Shown in pieces: positions 4,840-12,432 of a DNA stretch of 14,847 nt. Position numbers and translations under genes: made by a program. The stretch is from NCBI GenBank assembly GCA_964489425.1, contig CAZAYP010000110.1:1-14847 (forward strand), written 5' to 3'. The notes beneath the pieces are model-generated. The model saw only the letters and a list, made by a program, of their open reading frames with translations, ran no database searches and was not told the DNA's origin. Source of the DNA: CAZAYP01 sp964489425 [NCBI: uncultured Verrucomicrobiota bacterium] (lineage in GTDB: Bacteria > Verrucomicrobiota > Kiritimatiellia > RZYC01). Position 1 is the stretch's first letter, and each line of letters begins with the position of its first letter.

Positions 4840-7800
4840 ATGCGGATTGCGATGCGCGGGAGGCGGGCGGCGAACGGGTTTTCCAATGGTTGGAAAACCG
4901 GGCGGCCATTTTTCCAATGGTTGGAAAACGGGTCCTGTTTTTTTCCAATGTTTGGAAAACGGCCCGCTGATTTTTCCAAGGTTTGGAAAAACCTGTGCGG
5001 CGCCGCGATCCTCCTGCTGGCGGCCGCCGGCGGCGCCGGGGCGTCCTCGCCGCCGGAAAACGCGATCTTCGGCACCCAGCGCGACTTCGGCACCCCGGCC
5101 CAGGTCGGCGACCCGCTCAGCACGGCCAGCGGCGCATTCTCGTGGGGCAAGACGCTGTTCGCGCTCGGCGGCCCCATGGACCTGTACTTTGCCATTTCCT
5201 ATCGCACCGACGGCAGCCTGTACAACCAGCGCGATCCCGGTGATTTTCCGCCGGGGTACGACACCTGGAACCAGGTCGTCAACGCCTGGACCTGGCAGCC
5301 GGCGCCGCTGGCGGACCTGGGCATGGGCGCCAGCCCGCGGATTATCCTCCCGGACGGCGGGCAGGTCTGTTTCAAGACCAACAACGCCGGCGCGTATGTG
5401 TACACGGGCACGGACGGCTACGGCGTGTACACCGGGGTGCGCAAAAGCTACCAGTTGCAGCAGCGCGATGGCTGGGTGTACTTCTGCGACCCGGCGGCCG
5501 GCCGCGTGACCCTGTTTGAGGCCTACCGGTCCTCGGGCTACCGCCCGGTGGTGGTCATGGACCGCAACACCAACCGGCTGACGTATACCTATGTGACCCC
5601 CAACGACGACAACCCGCGGGACCTCTACGACGAGTTCGGCCGCGAGCTGCATTTCGCGTATGTCGGTTACCAGCAGGGGTTCAACTGGCTCAAGCGCCTG
5701 GCGCAGGTGGTGGACCACGGGATGCGCTCGTGGACGTTCCTGTACGACACCAACGCCGTGGACAACGACGGCCGCCTCACGTTGCGCGGCATCGTCGGTC
5801 CCGACGGCCAGACCCACACGTTCCGGTACCGGCCCAATAATTTCAGCTACGAGCCGGGCATGGCCGGCCCCAACCCGGCGTCCAACGTCTGCCTGCTGGC
5901 CAGCGTGGTCGAACCGCTGGGCAACACGACGTTTTCCAACGAATTCATCGCCGACTCGATTGACGGCAGCACGCCGCGCAACCCGCGCGTCAGCGCGCAG
6001 TCCGACGCCTACGGCCACCGCACCACCCTCACCATGGTATACGGCGGCCAGAACCGCTATTACGGGGTGGTGACCAACGCCGACGGGTCCAGCGAGCGGT
6101 TCCTGCACAAGTGGCACCACGACTACCCGGCCGCGAGCATCCGGGACGAAAGCGGGCTGAACGTGGGCTTTGGCTACAACACCAACATGCTGTACACCTC
6201 CGTCACCGATCGGCTGGGGCAGGTGACGTTTTTCGGTTACGACGCCGCCGGGCGCCGGATGGAAACGGTCACCAACGCCGCGGGGCAGGCGCTGCGGCTG
6301 ACGTACGCGACCGTATCCCAGTCGTTCAGCAACCCGTACACCAACCAGGTGGTGACGTTCGAGTTTGATCAGCTGGTGCGCATGGAGTACCCGGATGGCA
6401 GCGCCGAGACGTTTGCCTATGACGGGCAGGGCAACGCCACGGCGCGCGTGGACCGCACGGGCGCGACCTGGTCGTACCGGTATGATGCGCGCGGGCGCGG
6501 GCTGAGCACCCGCAACCCGCTGGGCGGGGAGTCGATCTCCACTTACTCCACCAACGGCCTGCTGATCAGGCTGGCCAACGCCGATGGCCTGGTCCAGACC
6601 TTTGGCTACGATGCGCTGTTCCGTGTGGTGGCCATCACCAACGCTGACGGCACGGCGTCCCGCCTGGAATACGACAGCATGGACAACGTGGTGTGGGCCG
6701 CGAACGAGCTGGGCCAGACCAACACCCTGGTCTACGACGCCAATGGCCGCCTGGCCCGCGCCACCGACCCGCGCGGCAACGCCGTGACCTATCACTACGA
6801 CCTGATGAACCGCGTGACCGGCGTGGTGGACCGCGCCGGCGGCCATGCCGCGCGCGCATTCGACGCGCGCGGCCGGCCGGTCGAGCTGCGCAGTCCCGAC
6901 GGCACGATCACGCGCCTCGGCTACGCGGCCGGCGACTATCTTGCCACGTTGGCCGTCGGCGGCTCTGTGTGGTCCAACACCTATGATGCCGAGGGGATCC
7001 TGGTTGCGGCGCGCAACCCCTCCGGCGCCACGACGCGGTATGCCGCCGACGCCCTCGGCAACACCACCAACATGGTGGATGCGCTGGGCCGCGCGGCACG
7101 GGTCACACTGGACGCCATGCAACGGCCCGTGGCCGCCCGTGACCCGCTCCAGCGCGTGACCACGCGGACCTTCGACGCCGCGGATCGGCCGCTGGTGACC
7201 CGCCAGCCGGACAGCACGTTCACTTCCAACACCTGGGACGCGGCCGGCAACCTTGTCGCGCTGCGCGACCTCAACGGCCAGGCATGGAGCTTTCAGCGGT
7301 CCGCGGGCGGGCGGTTGGAGGCCATCACGGACCCGTTGGGCCGGCGCCGCGACTATCACTACGATGGGCGCGGGAACCTGGTCGGCGCGGTGTTCAGCGC
7401 GGCCGGCGGCGGCCTCACCAACACGTACCAGTATGATGCCGCCGGCCGGCAGACGAACACGGTCTACCACGACGGCCTGGACTTGCCGGTCAGCCGCGAC
7501 GGCTGCGGACAGGTCAGTGCCGCGGTCGGCGTGGTGTTGCAGCGCGACCCCGTGGGGCGGGTCACCAACACGATCCGGCAGGGTGGATCCGTGGCTTCCG
7601 CGTATGACGCCGCCGGACGCCTGGTCTCCATTGCCTGCATGAACGGCGCGTTCCAGGTGAACTACACCTACGATGCCACCAACGGGCGGTTGCGCCGCGT
7701 GTCCGACACCGCCTCCGGGGCGTACGTGGACTTTGCGTACGATGCGGACCTGCGCATGGTCCGCATGGCGCGCGGCAATGGCATCGTGGCCACCCAGGCG

Positions 7801-9345
7801 TTCGACGCCGCCGGCCAAAGAATTGGGCTTGCGGACGGTGCCATCCTCAACCAACGCATGGCCTACGATCCGGCCGGGCAGGCCACCCAGGTGGTCGCCA
7901 GCCTGCCGCTGGGGCCGGCGGCGTACCTGGCGCCCGGCACCAACGCGTTCGCGTACGACAACGCCGCCCAAGTGGCCACGGCGGGGTATGCCTACGACGT
8001 CTTCGGCCGCCTCACCAACTCGCCGGCCGCGGCCTACACCTGGGACGGCGCGTCTCGCCTGGTCGGCATCGCCCCGTCCGGCTTCGGTCAGCCGCCGGCC
8101 ATCCTGGCCTATGACGGCCTGGGCGCGCGGCTGTCGCGGGTGGAGAACGGCCAGACCAACCGCTACCTGGTCAGCCACGCCCTGGGCGCATCCGCGATCC
8201 TGTACGAGGAGAACCTGGCGACCGTGGGTGACCGCCGCTACTACGTCTGGACGCCGGGTGGCGCCCTGCTGTACTCCGTGGCCCCGGATGCCGGGCACGC
8301 GCCACGGTATTACCATTACGACCTTTCCGGCAACACCATCGCCTTGTCGGATGCCGCCGGCGCCATCACCGACACCTACGCCTACGACCCGTACGGACGA
8401 CTGCTGGCGCGCACCGGCGCCACGCCCCAGCCGTTTGCGTTTGCCGGCCGCTGGGGCGTGCGCCGCGACGGGTCCAACGACCTGTACCAGGCCGGCCGCC
8501 GCTGGTACGACGCGCGCACGGCCCGCTTCCTCAGCCCCGAGCCGCTGTGGCCCATGATCGGCACGCCCGGGTCCATCAACCCTTACCAGTATGCCTGGCA
8601 GTCGCCGGTGCAGTTGGTGGACGCCAACGGCCTGGCGCCGGATCCCGTCGACGTCCGTGCGCAGGGTGATGAACTGATGCGGGAGTATGACCGGCTGGTC
8701 AGCGACTACCAGGTGGCCGTCGATGTTTTCAAGGAGCGCGAGAAACAGCTGGGCGACGCCATGCGCGCGATCGCGATCGCCGAGGCCCTGGCCAGGGGGT
8801 TTGCCGCGGCCGGCGGCGGCAACTTGAATGCGGAGGTCGATCCCGACGACCCCGCCAACGCCGAACCCGACGGGATCCAACCCCAACGCCGGTCGCTGCT
8901 GCAGGACCTTCTTGATCTGGGAGAGATGCGGGACCGCATCAACCAGCGCGCGCAGGCGGTGATCGCGTTCGTCGCCGGCCACCGGGCGGCGCTTCAGAAG
9001 GCGTTGCGGCTGGCCCGCCAAAACGCCGCGGAATTCCAGCGGCGGCGGGATGCCAACCGCGCCATTTGGATGCCGGCCATCAAGCGCAATGAGCAGGAAC
9101 AGGCCGGCCTCTGGAACAAGATGTGGGCGGCAGCCCAGGGCGGCATGTGGTCGCTCGTGGATCGCGGCGACCTGGCCGGCGCCAAGGCCGCCAGGGAAGG
9201 CCTGAAAAACGACTGGGCCCAGCAACAAGCCAAGCTGCAGCAGGAACAGCAGGATATGTGGGACAAGATCAACAAGGTGGATGACCAGTATCACCAGGCC
9301 GAGGGCCGCGTTCACGGCATCGAGAGCGCCCTGGAGCGGTGGTAA
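4840..9345 (+). CDS. Secreted RHS/YD-repeat protein with an unknown C-terminal domain
   Basis: From the chosen start this is a 1501-residue exported RHS protein. The signal-peptide core is LCGAAILLLAAAGGAGA (52-68). The segment before it is translated from the palindrome array, giving an abnormally long, aromatic n-region. GDPLSTASGAF (90-100) matches the opening motif of RHS-type proteins. About twenty YD-type repeats (YDAAGRR, YDGQGN, YDARGR, YDANGR...) run from about 466 to 1190 and should build the RHS beta-cocoon. The RHS-associated core (about 1157-1265) includes YHYDLSGN, YAYDPYGRLLAR, RRWYDARTARFLSPEP, NPYQYAWQSPVQ and VDANGL. The last 236 residues (1266-1501) are the variable part: charged, helical, Gln-rich near the end, without Cys and without any toxin motif I recognise. 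No immunity-like gene follows. The start is uncertain: ATG 4948 inside the array gives a more normal signal peptide, and ATG 4777 would suit a leaderless mRNA. Confidence 0.92.
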   Translation: MRIAMRGRRAANGFSNGWKTGRPFFQWLENGSCFFPMFGKRPADFSKVWKNLCGAAILLLAAAGGAGASSPPENAIFGTQRDFGTPAQVGDPLSTASGAFSWGKTLFALGGPMDLYFAISYRTDGSLYNQRDPGDFPPGYDTWNQVVNAWTWQPAPLADLGMGASPRIILPDGGQVCFKTNNAGAYVYTGTDGYGVYTGVRKSYQLQQRDGWVYFCDPAAGRVTLFEAYRSSGYRPVVVMDRNTNRLTYTYVTPNDDNPRDLYDEFGRELHFAYVGYQQGFNWLKRLAQVVDHGMRSWTFLYDTNAVDNDGRLTLRGIVGPDGQTHTFRYRPNNFSYEPGMAGPNPASNVCLLASVVEPLGNTTFSNEFIADSIDGSTPRNPRVSAQSDAYGHRTTLTMVYGGQNRYYGVVTNADGSSERFLHKWHHDYPAASIRDESGLNVGFGYNTNMLYTSVTDRLGQVTFFGYDAAGRRMETVTNAAGQALRLTYATVSQSFSNPYTNQVVTFEFDQLVRMEYPDGSAETFAYDGQGNATARVDRTGATWSYRYDARGRGLSTRNPLGGESISTYSTNGLLIRLANADGLVQTFGYDALFRVVAITNADGTASRLEYDSMDNVVWAANELGQTNTLVYDANGRLARATDPRGNAVTYHYDLMNRVTGVVDRAGGHAARAFDARGRPVELRSPDGTITRLGYAAGDYLATLAVGGSVWSNTYDAEGILVAARNPSGATTRYAADALGNTTNMVDALGRAARVTLDAMQRPVAARDPLQRVTTRTFDAADRPLVTRQPDSTFTSNTWDAAGNLVALRDLNGQAWSFQRSAGGRLEAITDPLGRRRDYHYDGRGNLVGAVFSAAGGGLTNTYQYDAAGRQTNTVYHDGLDLPVSRDGCGQVSAAVGVVLQRDPVGRVTNTIRQGGSVASAYDAAGRLVSIACMNGAFQVNYTYDATNGRLRRVSDTASGAYVDFAYDADLRMVRMARGNGIVATQAFDAAGQRIGLADGAILNQRMAYDPAGQATQVVASLPLGPAAYLAPGTNAFAYDNAAQVATAGYAYDVFGRLTNSPAAAYTWDGASRLVGIAPSGFGQPPAILAYDGLGARLSRVENGQTNRYLVSHALGASAILYEENLATVGDRRYYVWTPGGALLYSVAPDAGHAPRYYHYDLSGNTIALSDAAGAITDTYAYDPYGRLLARTGATPQPFAFAGRWGVRRDGSNDLYQAGRRWYDARTARFLSPEPLWPMIGTPGSINPYQYAWQSPVQLVDANGLAPDPVDVRAQGDELMREYDRLVSDYQVAVDVFKEREKQLGDAMRAIAIAEALARGFAAAGGGNLNAEVDPDDPANAEPDGIQPQRRSLLQDLLDLGEMRDRINQRAQAVIAFVAGHRAALQKALRLARQNAAEFQRRRDANRAIWMPAIKRNEQEQAGLWNKMWAAAQGGMWSLVDRGDLAGAKAAREGLKNDWAQQQAKLQQEQQDMWDKINKVDDQYHQAEGRVHGIESALERW
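4879..4990. repeat. Four TTTTCCA..TGGAAAA palindromes with a strict 31-bp period
   Basis: Four 19-bp near-perfect palindromes start at 4879, 4910, 4941 and 4972. The first two are TTTTCCAATGGTTGGAAAA, the third has ATGT and the fourth AGGT at the centre. Every spacer is exactly 12 bp and the spacers differ in sequence (CCGGGCGGCCAT, CGGGTCCTGTTT, CGGCCCGCTGAT). The 31-bp period is close to three turns of B-DNA, so all dyads face the same side of the helix. Because 31 is not a multiple of three, the same DNA is translated in shifting frames (FSNGWK, FFQWLE, FFPMFGK, FSKVWK), which argues that selection is on the DNA or RNA rather than on the peptide. Confidence 0.85.
8635..9342 (+). other. RHS variable C-terminal region (possible effector domain)
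   Basis: This region follows the VDANGL end of the RHS core and encodes 236 residues. The first third (DELMREYDRLVSDYQ, REKQLGDAMRAIAIAE) and the last third (AAREGLKNDWAQQQAKLQQE, then QDMWDKINKVDDQYHQAEG) look like long amphipathic helices or coiled coil. The two are separated by an acidic loop (DPDDPANAEPDG). No nuclease, deaminase, ADP-ribosyltransferase or pore motif was recognised. Confidence 0.6.
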
Positions 9346-9381
9346 CCCGCCCCGCCCCGCAGCGGCTGGCCGGGTGCAGGC

Positions 9382-9410
9382 TTGACGTCTGGAACCCGGC
9401 GGCCTATCCT
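9382..9410 (+). promoter_or_regulatory. Sigma70-type promoter of the tauA-like operon
   Basis: TTGACG (9382-9387), a 17-base spacer and TATCCT (9405-9410). Transcription should start about 9417, leaving a leader of roughly 50 bases before the ATG at 9467. Confidence 0.65.
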
Positions 9411-9453
9411 GCGCGTCATTTGTGATGGGCGGCGGCTGACCCGCCCTCCCAAC

Positions 9454-9459
9454 AAGGAG
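9454..9459 (+). promoter_or_regulatory. Shine-Dalgarno site of the tauA-like gene
   Basis: AAGGAG lies 7 bases before the ATG at 9467. It favours this codon over the GTG at 9464, which is only 4 bases away. Confidence 0.75.
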
Positions 9460-9466
9460 CGGTGTG

Positions 9467-10525
9467 ATGCAAATGGGTCTTATCCTGCGGATCGTCCGAA
9501 ACGTGGCGTTGTGTGCCTTGGTCATTCCGGGGGCCGGCTTGGCCTGCCGTGGCCGCGGCGCGGATCAAGGGGGCGAACTGCCACGCAAGGTCGTGATTGG
9601 CTACCAGGCCATTCCCAACGCCGAGATCGTGGCCAAGGACAAAGGCTGGGTGGAAGCCGCGCTGGGCGTGCCGGTGGAGTGGCTGCAGTTCAGCTCCGGC
9701 ACCGAGGTGAACCTGGCCATCGAGAGCGGCAGCGTGGACCTGGGGCTGGGCGGCAACTGTTCCTCGGCCATTGCCGTGGCCCGCGGCATGAACGTGGAAG
9801 TCATCTGCATCCATGACATCATCGGCGACAACGAGGCCCTCGTGGTCCGCCGCAACGTCAACCTCAACACGGTCAAGGACCTGGTGGGCAAGAAAGTTGG
9901 CGTGCCGTTCGGCTCCACGACCCACTACCATCTCATGGTGGCGCTGCGCCTGGCGAACGTCGACCCGGCCACGGTGGAGATCTTGGACATGAACTGCTCC
10001 GACGTGCTGGTGGCGTTCAAGCGCGGCGACCTGGACGCCGGCTATGTCTGGGAGCCCACCCTGAGCCAGATGGTGGCCGCCGACGGCCAGGTGCTGGTGA
10101 GCAGCCGCGAGCTGGCGCAACAGGGATTCCTGACCTGCGACCTGGGCCTGGCGCGCAAGGAGTTTGCGGCGCAGTACCCGGACCTGGTGGTCAAGTACCT
10201 GCAGGCCCAGCTGCGCGCCATCGACCTGTGCCGCGACCACCCCGAGGCCGCCGCCGAGGCCATTGCCCACCAGTTCAGCATTGATCGGGACCTGGCCGCC
10301 CTGCAGATAAAAAGCCTCATCATCCTGTCCGGCGAAGAGCAGCTCAGCGACCAGTACCTCGGCAAGCCCGGCGCCATCGGGCACATGGCGGACGTGCTCA
10401 AGGACACGGCCGTGTTCATGGTGGCCCAGAAAGCCATCCCCGAGACACCGGCCCTGGAGGTGTTCCGCGGCGCCATCAACCCCGCCTACCTGCAGCGCGC
10501 CATGGCCGAAGCCCCGGGCCGCTGA
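9467..10525 (+). CDS. tauA: TauA-like ABC transporter substrate-binding protein
   Basis: This 352-residue protein is exported. The N-terminus (basic start, then VALCALVIPGAGLAC) is a signal peptide. C27 could be lipidated, but GLAC is a poor lipobox. The mature part has the TauA/SsuA/NrtA (NMT1-like) fold signature: KVVIGYQAIPNAEIVAKDKG (41-60), a W-FSSGTEVNLAIESGSVD segment, GNCSSAIAVARG, IHDIIGDNEALVVR, DLVGKKVGVPFGSTTHYHLM (with FGSTTHY at 148-154) and FKRGDLDAGYVWEPTLSQM. E. coli TauA carries closely similar motifs (VPFISTTHY, QRGDIDGAYVWAP). These proteins bind taurine, other sulphonates or related small anions and amines; the true ligand cannot be read here. It is first in a four-gene operon with its own promoter, and the ATPase gene follows after 12 bases. 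Confidence 0.85.
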   Translation: MQMGLILRIVRNVALCALVIPGAGLACRGRGADQGGELPRKVVIGYQAIPNAEIVAKDKGWVEAALGVPVEWLQFSSGTEVNLAIESGSVDLGLGGNCSSAIAVARGMNVEVICIHDIIGDNEALVVRRNVNLNTVKDLVGKKVGVPFGSTTHYHLMVALRLANVDPATVEILDMNCSDVLVAFKRGDLDAGYVWEPTLSQMVAADGQVLVSSRELAQQGFLTCDLGLARKEFAAQYPDLVVKYLQAQLRAIDLCRDHPEAAAEAIAHQFSIDRDLAALQIKSLIILSGEEQLSDQYLGKPGAIGHMADVLKDTAVFMVAQKAIPETPALEVFRGAINPAYLQRAMAEAPGR

Positions 10526-10537
10526 ACCGGACCGGCC

Positions 10538-11335
10538 ATGCAGGCTGACCCGGCAGGGGCCGTGCCCGCGCCATTCATCGACGTGGCCGACGTCAGCGTC
10601 ACGTTTCGAACCGGCGCGGGCCCGGTGGAAGCGCTCCAGGACATCAACCTGCGGGCCGCGCCGGGCAGCTTCGTGGTGATCGTGGGCCCCTCGGGCTGCG
10701 GCAAAACCACCTTGCTGCGGCTGCTGGCGGGGCTGGCCGCGCCGAGCACCGGCCAGTTGCGCATCGCCGGTGAGGTAGTGTCCGGCCCGGACCGCCGGCG
10801 GGGCATGGTGTTCCAGCGACCCACCCTGTATCCCTGGCTGAACGTGCGCCAGAACATCGAGTTTGGCCTCATGCTGCGCGGCGTCGGGGCCGCGGACCGG
10901 CGCGCCATCGCGGATCGCCACCTGGACATGATCAAGCTCCGCGAGTTCGCCCAGCGCCGCCCGTACGAGCTCTCCGGCGGCATGCAGCAGCGGGTGGCTA
11001 TCGCCCGGGTGCTGGCCAACGATTCCGAGGTGCTGCTCATGGACGAGCCGTTCGGCGCCCTGGACGCGCTGACGCGCGAGCAGCTCCAGGAGGAGCTGCT
11101 CACCATCTGGCGCACCACGCAGCGCACGATCGTGTTCGTGACCCACAGCGTGGAGGAGGCGGTTTACCTGGGCACCCAGGTGCTGGTGATGTCCCCGCGG
11201 CCGGGCCGATTCCTCGTGGAGCTGGCCTGCCCCTTCAGCCGCCGCGGCGGCGAGCGCGCCGCATCCCGCAAGGTGAAAAGCGATCCGGAGTTCGTGAAGC
11301 TGCGCGAACAGGTCCTGGAGTACATCTGGCAGTGA
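10538..11335 (+). CDS. tauB: TauB-like ABC transporter ATP-binding protein
   Basis: This 265-residue cytoplasmic ATPase of the nitrate/sulphonate/taurine importer family has all catalytic motifs: Walker A GPSGCGKTT (50-58), Q-loop Q93 in FQRPTLYPW, signature LSGGMQQR (145-152), Walker B VLLMDEP (165-171), D-loop GALDALTR and H-loop H203 in VTHS. The C-terminal tail (MSPRPGRFLVELACPF) is typical of TauB/SsuB. The gene starts 12 bases after the binding-protein gene without a strong Shine-Dalgarno site, and its TGA overlaps the GTG start of the next gene (GTGA at 11332-11335). The expected permease (TauC) is not encoded in the window, so the ATPase must use a permease encoded elsewhere or the system is incomplete. 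Confidence 0.92.
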   Translation: MQADPAGAVPAPFIDVADVSVTFRTGAGPVEALQDINLRAAPGSFVVIVGPSGCGKTTLLRLLAGLAAPSTGQLRIAGEVVSGPDRRRGMVFQRPTLYPWLNVRQNIEFGLMLRGVGAADRRAIADRHLDMIKLREFAQRRPYELSGGMQQRVAIARVLANDSEVLLMDEPFGALDALTREQLQEELLTIWRTTQRTIVFVTHSVEEAVYLGTQVLVMSPRPGRFLVELACPFSRRGGERAASRKVKSDPEFVKLREQVLEYIWQ

Positions 11336-12432
11336 ACGACCCGCTGCCCATCCCGGCCCGCGGCCGGCTCTTCCCCCTGTCGCCCCGGCACCCGGCCTGG
11401 TTTGACCGCCTGACCCACTGGGAATTCTGGCCGGCATGGATCTTCTACCTGCCCATCGCCGGGTACTGGCTGCTGTTCGCGCTGCGCGCCCGCACCCCGT
11501 GGTTCGTGGCCAGCGTCAATCCCGGCATCCCCACCGGCGGCTTCTTCGGCGAGTCCAAGTTCGACCTGCAGCAGCGCCTGCCGGACGTGTTCAAGCCGCG
11601 GACGCTGCGCTTCGACCGGTCGGCCGCCTTTGTAACCGCGCTGGGCGAGCTGGAACAGGCCGGGATTGCGTTCCCGGTCATGGCCAAGCCGGACGTCGGC
11701 CACCGCGGCTGGCGCGTGGAGAAGTGCGCCACGCCCGCCGACCTGGCCCGCTATTACCAGTCCAGCCACGCCCCGTTCCTGGTGCAGGAGTACGTGACCC
11801 TGCCGGAAGACCTGGCCGTGATGTATTACCGCCATCCCGGCGCCGACCGGGGCACGGTCACCTCGATCACCCGCAAGATGTATCCGACGGTGGTCGGGGA
11901 TGGCCAGGCCACCCTGGCCGAGCTCGTCGGCCGCCATCCGCGGGCGCGGCTGTACGGCGGGCTGTTTTCCCGGCGCCATGCCGGCCGCTGGCGCCGGGTG
12001 GTGCCGGCTGGCGAAACCGTGCTGCTCAACGATATCGGCAATCACTGCCGCGGAGCGCTGTTCCTTAATGCCAACGCCTGGATCGACCCGGCCCTGACCG
12101 CCTTTTTCGACCGCCTTACCGATCACCTGCCCGAGGTCTACTATTGCCGCTACGATCTGAAATGCGCCAGCGTGGCCGCCCTGCGCGCCGGCCGTGACGT
12201 GAAGGTGGTGGAGGTCAACGGCGTGGCCGCGGACCCCACCCACGTGTACGACCCCGACTACAGCTTGTTCCAGGCGTACCGCGACATCTGGCGCCACTGG
12301 CGGGTCATGTACGCGATCGCCCGCGCCAACCGCGCGCGCGGTTTTGCCTACCCCGCGTGGCGGGCGGTCCTGCCGGTCGTCCGGGCTTACCGCGACTACC
12401 TGCGCCAACAGCGCGAGCATGATCTATCTTAG
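11332..12432 (+). CDS. ATP-grasp ligase-like protein with a hydrophobic N-terminal segment
   Basis: This 366-residue protein starts at a GTG overlapping the tauB stop by four bases (GTGA), so it is translationally coupled. Residues about 30-53 (WEFWPAWIFYLPIAGYWLLF) form a membrane-like segment. SVNPGIPTGGFFGESK (61-76) follows, a conserved-looking loop. The ATP-grasp core has K119 in FPVMAKPDVGHRGW, the linker motif FLVQEYV (149-155), R273/D275 in YYCRYDLK and E294/N296 in KVVEVNG. These fit the ATP- and Mg-binding residues of D-Ala-D-Ala-ligase-type carboxylate-amine ligases. Such enzymes join a carboxylate to an amine through an acyl phosphate. The substrate is unknown. I recall similar proteins being annotated loosely as D-Ala-D-Ala ligase, but this is not the Ddl family. 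The next gene overlaps by 14 bases. Confidence 0.75.
   Translation: MNDPLPIPARGRLFPLSPRHPAWFDRLTHWEFWPAWIFYLPIAGYWLLFALRARTPWFVASVNPGIPTGGFFGESKFDLQQRLPDVFKPRTLRFDRSAAFVTALGELEQAGIAFPVMAKPDVGHRGWRVEKCATPADLARYYQSSHAPFLVQEYVTLPEDLAVMYYRHPGADRGTVTSITRKMYPTVVGDGQATLAELVGRHPRARLYGGLFSRRHAGRWRRVVPAGETVLLNDIGNHCRGALFLNANAWIDPALTAFFDRLTDHLPEVYYCRYDLKCASVAALRAGRDVKVVEVNGVAADPTHVYDPDYSLFQAYRDIWRHWRVMYAIARANRARGFAYPAWRAVLPVVRAYRDYLRQQREHDLS

Noticed and set aside
4879-4990. CRISPR array
   Set aside because: The repeats are 19-bp palindromes with 12-bp spacers and no cas genes nearby. Repeat and spacer lengths do not fit any CRISPR type.
4045-9525. Minus-strand open frame of 1826 codons across the rhs gene
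   Set aside because: It is antisense to a clear RHS protein, is Arg/Gly/His/Val-rich low-complexity sequence, and is open because of GC-rich codon bias. Only its last 150 or so codons look like real protein and are listed as a remnant.
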